A stretch of DNA of 64,000 nucleotides, taken from positions 16,492,001 to 16,556,000 of the forward strand of contig JBHGNT010000014.1 in the NCBI GenBank assembly GCA_043228905.1, read 5' to 3'. The notes below the pieces were generated by a model that did no database searches, had not been told where the DNA came from, and was given only the letters and a program-made list of their open reading frames with translations. The first letter of the stretch is position 1; every line of letters begins with the position of its first letter. Made by a program: the position numbers and the translations under genes. This stretch comes from Azolla caroliniana. Lineage: Eukaryota > Polypodiophyta. Below, piece by piece: positions 33,266-44,423 of the stretch.

Positions 33266-34999
33266 TTCACCCCCACCAAACCTGCACATCCACCGGTATG
33301 TGCCAATTGTGGTGAGGTTCCTCTTTTAATTACTCTTTTTCAACCTCGATGTTTGAGGCTACATCATCTAGAGCTTCGATTTCAAGATTTGGGGCCTCTC
33401 TTCTCTTAAAGATCTTGATCCTCTTTCCTGCGATTGGCAAGGCAAGTCGAGTTCCATCTAACTCCGCTAAAAAATAGGTTGCATTGTTTCCAATTTTCTT
33501 AACCATATACGGGCCAAACCATCGTTTTGCAAACTTTCGAGCAGTGCTATATTGATTATCGAGACTACTATCATAGACAAGAACCCAATCTCCTTCAATT
33601 TTTCTTTGTCGAAGATGATGCTTTTTATCAAAATCCTCCTTGTTCTTCAATCGAGCCTGGCACAACCATTCTATTGCCAACTCGACATCTTCAGGCCTCT
33701 ATTCTAATTGTTGAATCCTTATAGCTAGCAAATCTTCTCGACTTATTTCATCTTGCCATGGCAAAGATGTCCACGAAGCAATACTTTGCTCAATAGGCAT
33801 TATTGGTTTTTGCCCTAATATGAGTTCGGCCGACATATATCCTGTAGTCGTGCTATGTGTAGTTCTATCAACCCAGAATGCATAAGGTAGTAATTGTGGC
33901 CAATTCCCCATTTTGCCGTCGCAAGCCTTTGTTAGAGCTTTTACAATCGGACTATGTCATCGTTCCACCTTCCCATTTGCGTCTGAGTTGTATGCCATGG
34001 TGAGCAATGGTTTGACGCCTATTCTTGAAAAGAACTCTTTAGCTTCATTTGCATCTAACTCTCCCTTATCTGCTACTATTTTGCTGACACATCCGTATCG
34101 ACAAATGACATCTTCAAGGAGAAACTTACAAACCACCGAAGTTGTTTTATTCCTTAGTGCCCGTCCTTCTACTTGGTTGGTGAGATCCTCTCTTGCTAGC
34201 ACGAGATACTTCATTTGCCCCAATTCCATCGGCATAACAAATATGTCTACCAACCACTTATAATGCATTGATAATGGATATGTCGGATGAAGTTCATCCC
34301 TATGTTGAATATTTGAGTATAATTGGCATTGCTCACATGTTTCAACATAGCTTGCCACATCTTTGTAAACACCCGACCACCAATACTTCTCCTTGAGCTT
34401 TGTGAAAGTTGCCCATATGCCTCGATGACCTGCCCACACACTATCATGAAATTCAACAATTAGTGTTTGTTGATCTTGTTTCTTGCACACTACTCGAAGT
34501 GGAGTTCCATTCTTCATCTTTGGAAACTTTCATAGATGTTCTTCTTTGAGGAAGAACTTGTAGGCCTTCTTCCTAATTCGGTAGAAGTCTTCCTTTGACC
34601 ATGATTCATCCTTTGTAAGAGAGCTTAAGTACTTGCCAATTTCGATGAATTCTCCCTCATAATCTTCTACTTTAAACACTGCTAGCACCCGACCACAAGA
34701 AACCGTAAAGAAGTTTAGGCCAACATCCTCTTCGTTGGAGTGCAAATCTTCTTCACCCTCATACCTTGCCCTTGACAACATATCGGCCACCACATTATGC
34801 TTTCCATTTGTATGTCGAATCTCGGGGTTGAGGGACTTGATATAGGCAATCCATCGCAACATAGCAATATCCGGTGTAGCACAACCGGATATCATTCAGA
34901 GCATAGGTAGACAATTAGTTTTGATTATGACCTCTGTTCCGATAAGGTAGTCACGATCGGTTTTAACCGTAGATACTATTCCCCATAGCTCTCTCTTTA
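33266..34999 (-). pseudogene. Gy2 pol, part 3: RNase H end and integrase
   Basis: On the minus strand: end of RNase H (ATPDIAMLRWIAYIKSLNPE, ADMLSRARYEGEE), integrase zinc finger with CEQCQLYSNIQHRDELHPTY, the core (YLVLAREDLTNQVEGRAL, IVADKGELDANEA) and the tail (WVLVYDSSLDNQYSTARKFA, FGPYMV). In-frame stops lie near 34529, 33957 and 33697. The last reading frame ends at 33330, followed by the polypurine tract TTTGGTGGGGGTGAA (33266-33280). Confidence 0.88.
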
Positions 35000-35004
35000 C
35001 TTGG

Positions 35005-35117
35005 TGTTAAGAATTAGGTAAGTAATTAAGCAAGGATTAATTAGTACCTAATTATGTGATTAGTTGATAAGTGGAAGATTAAGTGATATGTGTGTGTATG
35101 TGTGTATGTTTGAGAGA

Positions 35118-35151
<34 letters not shown>

Positions 35152-35460
35152 CAACACAAGATGGGGGATGAGTAAGTATATTAAAATAGCATTATCATCA
35201 TCAAAAACAAAAATACCCACAATGAGGTATATATACATCTCATGTGCAAAGGTGCACATGTGTGAGTAGAATATAGGTACTAATGTGTAAGTCCTATATT
35301 AAATGTACTTAGGAGTGGAGGATTTAGAATATCCCACTTAAGTACAAGGTCCTATTTTAAGGCGTTATAGTCAACACTTCTGACTAGATTCTATCTAGGT
35401 AACTATGAAATTACATTGTTGACTAACTAACTAAACTAAATTGAGCTTGATCTCTCAACA
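35005..35460 (-). mobile_element. Co2 copia: 3' LTR
   Basis: 456 bp between TGTTAAGAATTAGG and TCTCTCAACA (plus-strand reading), flanked outside by CTTGG (35000-35004). On the minus strand the internal purine tract GCTTGAGGGGGCA directly precedes it. A long GA microsatellite accounts for most of the 15-bp length difference from the 5' LTR. About ten other differences are seen. Confidence 0.88.
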
Positions 35461-36311
35461 TGCCCCCTCAAGCTCAAGTGTGAGGCGTCCGACATCCGCT
35501 TTGGCTTTTGTCGGCTTCTTGTGCTTCCGTCCGGCCTTCGGCTTTCTTCGCCTTGGCAATCTCGGTTCCTCCCCCTCAAGCCGGTGACGAAGGCTTGTAG
35601 TGTGTGGGCGAAGGTCAACTACTTCCACCCATCGTGGGTTACGAGCCGCTTTGGTGGAGCTCTTGGGCTCTTGTTCGGCCGCTACCTTCATCGCAAAGGC
35701 ATAATGATGGGCCATATACTCGTTGTAGCCGAGCCGAGTGACGAGATTCTTCTCTCTAGAAGAGCATCAAAGTTTTTCGCTCGCCGATGTGAGCACCTTC
35801 TTTACTCCGGGTGTACGCATGATGGGTACACCGAACTCACTGTCTAGTGAGGGAGCCTAAACATCCGAATCACTGTCGTCGGGGTGATCGACTTCGTATT
35901 CGGGCATCTTACCTTTGCCTTTGTCCAAGTTCATACTTGACCGCGGCGTGCTTGGGTCGCGTGGGGGCTCTTGTGGCCCACTAGGCTTTGCCATAATTGG
36001 ACTTTCTTCGAACATGTGTTTGAAGCGATCTCCATCTTCTACCTCTTGTTCGACGTATTCTGGGTCGAGCGGAGTCGGAGTCGAAGTTGCCTCTGGTGCG
36101 TACCACGATGCGGACTCGTCGAAGACTATGTCTCGACTTACCTGAACCGCTTGGGTAGAAGGGTTGTAGCACTTGTAGGCCTTCTTCTTGGACGAGTATC
36201 CTATGAGGATACATTCCTCCGACTTCGCGTCGGGCTTCTGTCGTTGTTTGTTTGGGATGCGTACATTCGCAATGCTTCCGAACACCTTGAGATGCGACAG
36301 GATCGGCTTCC
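35461..36311 (-). pseudogene. Co2 pol 3' part: integrase C-terminus, no reverse transcriptase
   Basis: On the minus strand: IANVRIPNKQRQKPDAKSEE, CILIGYSSKKKAYKCYNPST, DIVFDESASWYAPEATST, then an acidic linker and YNEYMAHHYAFAMKVAAEQE, NPRWVEV. At that point, where reverse transcriptase should begin, the frame passes to a Lys/Arg-rich stretch (RLPRRRKPKAGRKHKKPT) and then into the LTR. Reverse transcriptase and RNase H are absent altogether, while the polypurine tract is kept. Confidence 0.85.
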
Positions 36312-36595
36312 TGTCGAATACATGTGTATAATGGACGTATTCACACTATCCCGTTTTGGCCATTTATGTAATTAGCATAAAGGGTAGTTGCCCTAAGTCG
36401 GTCACTATATATAGTGACCTTGTAACCTTTTTGTAAGGTTGGTTGTTGTATTATTTGCTTTATGAAATAAAGACTCTTTTGTGCCTCTCTCTCTCTCTCT
36501 CTCTCTGTGCAACGACCTACATTCTGTCATACGCAGGGAATAAACAGGAATCGAGTGCTTCTTGATCTTCCGCACTGACGACATTGCTTACAACA
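36312..36595 (+). mobile_element. Co3 copia: 5' LTR
   Basis: 284 bp, TGTCGAATAC to GCTTACAACA, preceded by the target duplication CTTCC (36307-36311). A perfect 20-bp palindrome with TATATATA at its centre lies at 36400-36419, and AATAAA at 36466-36471. It appears identical to the 3' LTR at 41490-41773, including the 11-unit CT run. Confidence 0.95.
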
Positions 36596-36597
36596 TC

Positions 36598-36609
36598 TGG
36601 TATCAGAGC
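36598..36609 (+). other. Co3 primer-binding site
   Basis: TGGTATCAGAGC, two bases inside the 5' LTR, complementary to the 3' end of plant initiator tRNA-Met, as in most plant Ty1/copia elements. Confidence 0.93.
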
Positions 36610-37279
36610 CTGCACAGTAGTCGGTTCTTCAATCCGCTGTCGGCCGTCGTCTCTGCATTCGGTTTCCTGCGTCATTCGAAGAAGAGAGAAGAAGAAGAAA
36701 AACCAGGTTTGCATCTCATCGCGTTAGATTATCTTGCTTGGAGTAAGCCAGCAGGTTGTACTCCGTTCCTTGTGATCGCAACCGCTCGAGGTGAAATCCC
36801 CTTGTGCAACATTGACACGATCGTGCTCCACTCGGTTAAACGGCATCCGAAAAGGTCATTGAACGCTGTTCGCCGCTCGTTGTAACCACTCGGTGCAGAT
36901 CGGTCTCAAGACAACAACCCCAAATTCGTGCTTCATCTGGCTGATCGACATTCGGGAGGATCAGTTGGATCCGTCTTTCTCGTTGCTGCAGTCAACCGAA
37001 GCAGAATCGGTCCAGATAATCGGGTTCAATAATCGGTATTCGGCATATATATCCGAAGCGAACCGGGCTCACTCCGACTCGGCGACATTCGGGAAGACCA
37101 GTCGGTTCTGTCCCTCAAGTTACCGGAATCAATTCGAGCAAGTTCAACAATACATATATCCGAAGCCGAACCGACTCGGGTTCAAATCCGACTAGAACGA
37201 TATCGGGTGAGCCAACCGGCTGCACTCCAACAAGGTTCTCAGTCAACTCCGAACCAAGCTTCGTCAACCAAAACCGAAT

Positions 37280-40200
37280 TTGATGGCATCAACATCCGGC
37301 TCGTCAGAAATGAGTCTACGAAAGTTCGATGGATCGAACTTCAACTTCTGGAAGGAACAAATGCAGGACTATCTCATAGTCAAGGGACAAATCGATCCCA
37401 TCGAAAATGAAGAACCTCCAGAAGGATACAAACCAATGGAGTGGCAGAAGCTGGACAGAATCGTCCGCGCCACGACTCGGATGCACCTATCGGAATCGGT
37501 ATACTTTACGGTGCAATCGTGTACGACAGCATTCAAACTGTGGAAAACACTGTCGGACACTTACGAAAAGAAGGTCGCCGCAACGAAGATGTTTCTGATC
37601 CGGCGCCTCTACAACTTGCGGATGAAAGAATCCGATTCGGTCCAAGCACACCTCAATGAGTACGAAAGCATAAGCTCCCAAATCTCGTCACAGGGGACGG
37701 CAATCGAGGATGAACTCAGAGCAATGATACTCATGAGCAGCCTTCCCTCATCATGGGAAACTTTCGTCACAACCGTGTGCAACGCGTCAACCACGGCTGT
37801 TAAATACTCCGAAGTCATGAGCGCAATCCTGACCGAAGCAGCTCGGAGAAAGTCTTTCGCCAAAGACTCAACAGACGACGCTTATGTAGTACAAGGTTCG
37901 ACAGACCGATCGAACATACGAGGAAGAGATTCCTCACGACCGCCGAACAATCAGCGAAGACGGAGCCAGTCACGGGATAACCGAATCTGCAACTATTGCA
38001 AGAAACCCGGACACATCAAAGCCGACTGCCGCGCACTCAAGAACAAGAACAACAAGAAGAGTGGCCGGCATGAGGAGATCAATTACGTCAGCTCCTCAGC
38101 TGATGTACTACCGGACGACCCGAATATACTATCAATCGAAAATCCAGTCGGATCAGAAGTTCTGCTCACGACTGAAGAATCGAGCACATGGCTCTTGGAT
38201 TCGGGCGCGTCATTTCATGTGACTCCTCATCGGTCCCAATTTCGGCAATATACGATCCGTCACTCCGACTCAGTTCGGGTCGGCAACTCACAACACTGTG
38301 ACATCATCGGAATCGGCACAGTAGAGCTCAACCTTGCAGGTGGCTCTACACTTGTACTCCACAATGTCCGACATGTACCCGAGCTCTCAAGGCCATTGAT
38401 CTCAGTCGGACAACTAGATGAAGACGACATTCGTGCCGGTTTTTCTTCGGGAGGGTGGACACTCCACAGGGGGAACCTCCTGCTTGCTAGAGGACCCAAG
38501 ATACACTCCCTGTATCCGTTACATGTTACGCTCAGAGAGGGTAACCTGTTTTTGGTGGATATTCCTGTGTCATCACTATGGCACCGAAGATTAGGACACC
38601 TCAGCAAGGCCGGCATCACGCATCTATCTAGAGCCGGATACATCCCCAAACTCTCCTTCTCCGACCATCAATTCTGCGAGCATTGCCAGTATGGCAAACA
38701 AGTAGCCGCATCACACCCGACATCAGCACCAAGAGAAACGAGACCTCTTGATTTAGTCCATTCGGACGTCTGTGGCCCAATGCCGCATCAGTCTCTAGGT
38801 GGTGCCTCTTACTTCGTCAGTTTTATTGACGATTCGACTCGAAAGGTGTGGGCTTATCCAATTCGCACCAAAGATCGTGTCTTCTCGATCTTCACCGATT
38901 GGCTCGCTATGGTGGAAAATCAAGCCGACCGAAAGCTGAAATGCCTTCGGACAGACAATGGGGGAGAGTTCAAATCCGAAGAATTCGTCAAATTCTGCCG
39001 ACAACGCGGCATCCGACGTGAATTTACGGCACCACACAGTCCGGAGCAAAACGGGATTGCAGAACGAATGAATCGGACAATCCAAGAACGGATAGTTTCC
39101 ATGCTCCAACACTCCCGACTGTCGGATGGCTTCTGGGCAGAGGCTCTACTCACGGCAGTACACATAATCAATATGTCGCCAAGTAGACCTCTAGGACTTC
39201 AAATTCCTCAGGAACTATGGATCGGCAGTAAGCCGAATTACGACAAGCTGAGGACCTTCGGATGCGAGGCGTACGCCCTCATTCCGAAAGATGATCGCCG
39301 AAAACTTGCACCTCGGTCCAGGAAATGCATTTTCCTTGGATATGGATCAGACGGCGAAATGGGATACCGACTCTGGGACCCCGAACGCAGACAAATCGTT
39401 CGAAGTTCGGACGTTGTGTTCAACGAGTCGGCTATGAATCCATCAGTCGAAAAACCGATCGAAGTCCGAAGGGTAACATTCTCCGATGTGCCGACCCTTC
39501 AAGAAGGCCCCGCTCTCAACACACGGTCAGCTTCACGGGTAGCTGAACCTTATACTACCGACTCGGACAACTCTGACTCGGCACAGCCGAATGATTCGGT
39601 TTCGGACCATCCGACCTCGATACCCGATGCGACCAGTCCAATCATACCTCGACGATCCGGGAGACTGTCGCAACCTCCGGAGAGGTATTCTCCTGGAATT
39701 TTCTTCACCGACGCCGGCGAACCGACGTCTTACGAAGAAGCATCGACATCTGTCGATTCGGCCACCTGGCATCTGGCGATGGAGTCGGAAATGCACTCCA
39801 TTCGGGCAAACAAGACTTGGGATCTGGTCGAATTACCTAGGAACCGACGTGCTCTTCCTTGCAAGTGGGTTTATCGACTAAAAGAGACGTCTGATTCGAC
39901 CACCCCAAAGTACAAGGCCAGATTAGTTGCGAAGGGCTTCCGACAAGAATATGGCGTCGACTTCGACGAGATTTTTTCACCAGTGGTGAAAATGACAACC
40001 CTTCGTTTTCTGCTCGGCGTCGTGGCAGCCGACAACTTGGAGCTGATTCAGCTAGATGTCAAAACAGCCTTCCTCCATGGTGATCTCGAGGAGGAAATTT
40101 ATATGGAGCAGCCAAAAGGCTTCGTGGCAACTGGCCAAGAACATCTAGTCTGCCGACTCAGGAAGAGTCTATACGGCCTCAAACAGGCACCGCGACAATG

Positions 40201-41296
40201 GTACAAGAAGTTCGACGACTTCATCCAATCGATCGGCTTCTCCAAAAGCGATGAGGACCATTGTCTCTTCACCAACACAGCTCAAGATGGATCACCCATC
40301 TTCCTCATCATTTACGTGGACGACATGCTAATTTCTGGACGCCACGCACGCGAACTTGCCGATCTCATTCGGCAACTGCGGTTGAAGTTTGCCATGAAGG
40401 ACCTCGGTCCGGCACGACACATCCTTGGCATGAAGATTAGTCGGCATCGCGATAAACGACATCTCTTTTTGTCTCAGACTGACTATATCGGACGTGTCTT
40501 GGAACGCTTCAACATGCAATCAGCCAAATCTGCTTCAACCCCGCTCCCAATGAATCTTCGGCTCTCTCAGCGAGACTGCCCGACATCCGGCCCGGAGGGG
40601 GAAGATATGAAGTCGGTACCGTATGCACCGGCAGTCGGCTCCCTTATGTACCTGATGGTCGCGACACGGCCTGACATCTCTCATGCCGTAGGAGTCGTTA
40701 GCAGATTTATGCACAATCCTGGCCGATCGCATTGGAACGCAGTCAAGCATGTGTTCAGATATCTGGCTGGCACAAAAGATCACGGCATTCTTTTCGGTCC
40801 GAACCGAACCTCAGGCGTAGTCGGTTACACCGACTCGGACTTCGCCGGCTGTATAGACAGTCGGAAATCAACAACCGGATACTGCTTCAAATTCGGCAAT
40901 GGAGCAATCTCGTGGAAGTCGAAACTTCAGGAGTGCACAGCGACCTCAACGACCGAAGCTGAATATGTAGCTGCGTCCGACGCAGCAAAAGAAGCTTTGT
41001 GGCTCGGTCGGCTGGCGCACACGTTTCGACAAGTCGACCATGACTCGGCTCCAGTTGTCTACAGCGACAGTCAAGGTGCTGTTGCCTTGTCGAAAAATCC
41101 GGTTCACCACAACGCCTCCAAACATATCGATGTCCGATATCACTTCGTTCGGGACTGCGTCATTTCAGGGAAAATCGGTCTAGAGAAAATATCCACAACC
41201 GACAATGTCGCAGATGGAATGACCAAGTGTCTTTCGGCAGACCGTTTTCGGTCTCTTCGGCATCAGATGGGCGTAACGACAAACCAGTCCGGTTAG
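37280..41296 (+). CDS. Co3 gag-pol polyprotein, intact, Ty1/copia
   Basis: A single open frame of 1338 residues with every domain present. Gag runs from FDGSNFNFWKEQMQDYL and ends in a CCHC knuckle (CNYCKKPGHIKADC, about residues 237-250). Protease has WLLDSGASFHVTP. Integrase has the HHCC finger (WHRRLGHLSKAG, FCEHCQYGK) and core (VHSDVCGPM, LRTDNGGEFKSEEF, EQNGIAERMNRT). Reverse transcriptase has ARLVAKGFRQEYGVDFDEIF, QLDVKTAFLHG and YVDDMLISG. RNase H has GYTDSDFAGCIDSRKST, TTEAEYVAASD and YSDSQGA. No stop or frameshift is present, and the catalytic Asp residues are kept. The gag and RT style suggests the Tork/Tnt1 lineage (inference). I took the first Met; MSLRKFDGS a few codons later is an alternative start. 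The leader is about 680 bp and the 3' untranslated part about 190 bp. Confidence 0.95.
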   Translation: MMASTSGSSEMSLRKFDGSNFNFWKEQMQDYLIVKGQIDPIENEEPPEGYKPMEWQKLDRIVRATTRMHLSESVYFTVQSCTTAFKLWKTLSDTYEKKVAATKMFLIRRLYNLRMKESDSVQAHLNEYESISSQISSQGTAIEDELRAMILMSSLPSSWETFVTTVCNASTTAVKYSEVMSAILTEAARRKSFAKDSTDDAYVVQGSTDRSNIRGRDSSRPPNNQRRRSQSRDNRICNYCKKPGHIKADCRALKNKNNKKSGRHEEINYVSSSADVLPDDPNILSIENPVGSEVLLTTEESSTWLLDSGASFHVTPHRSQFRQYTIRHSDSVRVGNSQHCDIIGIGTVELNLAGGSTLVLHNVRHVPELSRPLISVGQLDEDDIRAGFSSGGWTLHRGNLLLARGPKIHSLYPLHVTLREGNLFLVDIPVSSLWHRRLGHLSKAGITHLSRAGYIPKLSFSDHQFCEHCQYGKQVAASHPTSAPRETRPLDLVHSDVCGPMPHQSLGGASYFVSFIDDSTRKVWAYPIRTKDRVFSIFTDWLAMVENQADRKLKCLRTDNGGEFKSEEFVKFCRQRGIRREFTAPHSPEQNGIAERMNRTIQERIVSMLQHSRLSDGFWAEALLTAVHIINMSPSRPLGLQIPQELWIGSKPNYDKLRTFGCEAYALIPKDDRRKLAPRSRKCIFLGYGSDGEMGYRLWDPERRQIVRSSDVVFNESAMNPSVEKPIEVRRVTFSDVPTLQEGPALNTRSASRVAEPYTTDSDNSDSAQPNDSVSDHPTSIPDATSPIIPRRSGRLSQPPERYSPGIFFTDAGEPTSYEEASTSVDSATWHLAMESEMHSIRANKTWDLVELPRNRRALPCKWVYRLKETSDSTTPKYKARLVAKGFRQEYGVDFDEIFSPVVKMTTLRFLLGVVAADNLELIQLDVKTAFLHGDLEEEIYMEQPKGFVATGQEHLVCRLRKSLYGLKQAPRQWYKKFDDFIQSIGFSKSDEDHCLFTNTAQDGSPIFLIIYVDDMLISGRHARELADLIRQLRLKFAMKDLGPARHILGMKISRHRDKRHLFLSQTDYIGRVLERFNMQSAKSASTPLPMNLRLSQRDCPTSGPEGEDMKSVPYAPAVGSLMYLMVATRPDISHAVGVVSRFMHNPGRSHWNAVKHVFRYLAGTKDHGILFGPNRTSGVVGYTDSDFAGCIDSRKSTTGYCFKFGNGAISWKSKLQECTATSTTEAEYVAASDAAKEALWLGRLAHTFRQVDHDSAPVVYSDSQGAVALSKNPVHHNASKHIDVRYHFVRDCVISGKIGLEKISTTDNVADGMTKCLSADRFRSLRHQMGVTTNQSG

Positions 41297-41480
41297 AGCC
41301 GGACACAGAGCAGGATGGTTCCCGACAACCGACATCAGTTGCTTAATGATCGGCTTCAACTGTTCCGACCCGACCAGTTCGGTCTTCTGCCTTCGGACCC
41401 TGCCGACTCGAACAAAGCTGATATGTCCGAGAACCTAAGTCTATACCTGTAATCTAAGATAACCCATGTATACGCCCATT

Positions 41481-41489
41481 ACGGGGGAG
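41481..41489 (+). other. Co3 polypurine tract
   Basis: ACGGGGGAG directly before the 3' LTR, the expected primer for plus-strand DNA synthesis. Confidence 0.85.
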
Positions 41490-41773
41490 TGTCGAATACA
41501 TGTGTATAATGGACGTATTCACACTATCCCGTTTTGGCCATTTATGTAATTAGCATAAAGGGTAGTTGCCCTAAGTCGGTCACTATATATAGTGACCTTG
41601 TAACCTTTTTGTAAGGTTGGTTGTTGTATTATTTGCTTTATGAAATAAAGACTCTTTTGTGCCTCTCTCTCTCTCTCTCTCTCTGTGCAACGACCTACAT
41701 TCTGTCATACGCAGGGAATAAACAGGAATCGAGTGCTTCTTGATCTTCCGCACTGACGACATTGCTTACAACA
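41490..41773 (+). mobile_element. Co3 copia: 3' LTR
   Basis: 284 bp, no difference from the 5' LTR found by eye. It is followed by CTTCC (41774-41778), matching the duplication at 36307-36311. The whole element is 5462 bp, inserted in the integrase region of Co2. Confidence 0.95.
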
Positions 41774-41778
41774 CTTCC

Positions 41779-43965
41779 GTCCGACGTGGAGCTCGTAGGG
41801 AGTTAGCTCATGGACTCCATTGGTGGTACACCGATTCATGAGATAGACGGCCGTGGATGCCGCTTCGGCCCAATAGAAATTCAGCATGTGCTTCTCATGC
41901 ATCATGGCGCGTGCTACCTTGAGTATTTGCCGATTTTTCCTTTCGGCGACTCCATTTTGTTGGGGGCTTGTGTCGGCACGAGAATTCTCTTCGAATGCCT
42001 TCACTTTGGAGGTAGGAGGTGAATTCATCGGAGAAGTACTCCTTGCCTCCATCCGATCGTAGGCATCAAGTGTGCCGACCAGTTTCTTTTTCGACTTGCC
42101 CCTTGAGCTTTTGGAAGTGGGAGAGCACTTCGCTTTTCTTCTTCATCGGGTAAATCCACGCGTAGCGCGAGTAGTCGTCGATGAATGTTACGTAGTATCT
42201 GCATTCGCCAATCATCGGCGTTGGAGCCGGTCCCCATACATCCGAGTGTATGAAATTGAGGAGGCCTTTGCTTGTGGAGCTCTCCTTCAGGAATGGGAGT
42301 CGATGTTGTTTTCTGAGTTGACACGCTTCGCATACTGGGTCGACTCATTTCGACTCGAATGTCGGAAGTCCGATGACGACTCCCTTGGTTTGCATCACTC
42401 GTAGCCGTTGGAGGTTTATGTGGCCGATTCTCTTGTGCCACAACTCAATGCTTGTCTCGGTTTTGAGACCTTTGGCATACATTGCTGATTTCACCTCGTT
42501 CGAATCGAGGATGAACATTTGGCCGTCTCTCCGCCCCTTAGCTATGAGTCGACCATCTTTCTCAATGAAACAACCTTCATTGTTGAAGCGGACTTGCATG
42601 CCTTGCTCCACGATTTGGCCGACTGAGACCAAATTCTTCGTTATTGTGGGCACGTGCAAGACATTCTTGATGCAAGTTTGCTCGCCTTCTTTCCCGAATG
42701 GGACATTGCGGATGTGCCGAATGGGGTGCGTGGTGTCATCTCCCGTCTCTATGAAGCCGGGTCGATCCGGCGTTCGTAAATCACGAAACCACTCTTCGTG
42801 AGATGTCATGTGATGTGAGGCGCTAGAATCGATGAACCACATGTCTTCCGAGTTGGAGGTGCTTGTGGAGTTGGAGGCCGACATAGAGTTCGCTCTATGC
42901 CTCATTACAAATAGTCCACCATAATCATCGTATTCGGAGTTGACGGCGTAATTCGTGAGTTGTCGACTTGTGGAAGCCGACGCGTTTCTTCTTTTTCGGC
43001 ACTCCTCGCGATGGTCGATTTTGCCGCAATAATTGCAAGTTGCGGGCCTCGTTTGCCGACCATGTTCAGCGTGGAAGCTCCCCCTTCTTCCAAAGGTTCC
43101 TCGATGGCTTCCGTGAAGGTTTGAGTTCCCTTCATGTGATGGGTCGAATTGGCCTCTTCTACCGCCGTGACCTCCTCCTCAGCCACCGTCTGAATTCGAG
43201 AAGAACATTTGTCCTTCCGACGTCTTGCTTTTGGTTCGGACGTGGTTCTCTTCGACCAATAGCATTGATTAGAGGTCGAAGAATGAAGGAGGTTTTTCTC
43301 TCGCCAAGATTGCTGTCCGTAATGGATCGAATCGTTGTGCGAGGCTACCCAAGCATACTTGAACCATCTCGTCTTCGTCGACGTTTATTTTGATGGAGCC
43401 AAGCGAGTTGCAAATGCTCTTGATCTTGGCGGTGTAGTCCGACACATACATGTCTTTTTGCTGAATGTTGTTCAACTCTTGTCGGAGTTGAAGCTTTTGT
43501 GCAGTCGTGTTGGCGGCGAATATTTTCTTTAAGTTCGCCCACGCTTCTTTAGGCGTGTTGGCATCTCGAATGTGGCTAAGCATGTGGTCGTGGACACATG
43601 TTGCCAAACAATACATGACTCGACTCGCCGCTTGCTCCCATGTTGCGTAGTCGGCATTCTTTGAGTCGGGTCGATTTTCTTGAGCGTCGTTGATGTAGCT
43701 CCAATACCCTCGGCCGACGAGGTATTGGGTCATCTTGTACTCCCAAGATGAATAATTGCTCCAGTCTAGCTTTTCACTAGGGAGCATACTACCCATTTGT
43801 GTGTTCATGTTGATTAGTGTCTTCTCTTCTTTTACTTTTCTTCGTTCGATCACGTACACGTGCTACATAGCGGCACTACGGTAGCCGATAGCCAGATTTT
43901 GTCGTCGGCGTCTCGAACACACAATCACAGAGTCGGGTGGGCTTAGTGGATTTTCTAAACCACAT
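41779..43965 (-). pseudogene. Co2 copia: gag, protease and integrase N-terminal part
   Basis: On the minus strand gag begins near 43811 with MNTQMGSMLPSEKLDWSNYS, within a frame open from 43859, and runs through SRVMYCLATCVHDHMLSHIR. A frameshift follows near 43270. Protease and the integrase finger read WFIDSSASHHMTSHEEW and IELWHKRIGHINLQRLRVMQ at 42905-42345, with DSS where DSG is usual. The integrase core is broken by a frameshift near 42050-42100, then QQNGVAERKNRQILKVARA to HVGRK, where Co3 interrupts. After removal of Co3 the frame continues HVGRK|PILSHLKVFGSIANV at 36311. Confidence 0.88.
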
Positions 43966-43977
43966 GCTCTGATACCA
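43966..43977 (-). other. Co2 primer-binding site
   Basis: On the minus strand TGGTATCAGAGC directly follows the 5' LTR, the same initiator-Met site as in Co1 and Co3. It is intact, so priming of Co2 transcripts by a partner element would be possible. Confidence 0.9.
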
Positions 43978-44418
43978 TGTTAAGAATTAGGAGATTAATT
44001 AAGCAAGGATTAATTAGTACCTAATTATGTGATTAGTTGATAAGCGGAAGATTAAGTGATATGTGTGTGTATGTGTGTATGTTTGAGAGAGGAAGAGAGA
44101 GAGAGAGATACAACACAAGATGGGAGATGAGTAAGTATATTAAATTAGCATTATCATCATCAAATACAAAAATACCCACAATGAGGTATATATACATCTC
44201 ATGTGCAAAGGTGCACATGTGTGAGTAGAATATAGGTACTAATGTGTAAGTCCTATATTAAATGTACTTAGGAGTGGAGGATCTAGAATATCCCACTTAA
44301 GTACAAGGTCCTATTTAAGGCGTTATAGTCAACACTTTTGACTAGATTCTATCTAGGTAACTACGAAGTTACATTGTTGACTAACTAACTAAACTAAATT
44401 GAGCTTGATCTCTCAACA
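43978..44418 (-). mobile_element. Co2 copia: 5' LTR
   Basis: 441 bp, the partner of 35005-35460. Outside lies TTTGG (44419-44423), against CTTGG on the other side: a 5-bp target duplication with one change. Co2 is inserted in the RNase H region of Gy2. Confidence 0.88.
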
Positions 44419-44423
44419 TTTGG

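Noticed and set aside
33266-35000. An env-like third reading frame in the gypsy elements
   Set aside because: Between integrase and the polypurine tract of Gy2, Gy3 and Gy4 there is room for only a few dozen codons, and no membrane protein frame was found.
37207-41143. Secondary frames within the Co3 region on both strands
   Set aside because: All overlap the intact gag-pol frame and show none of its domain motifs.
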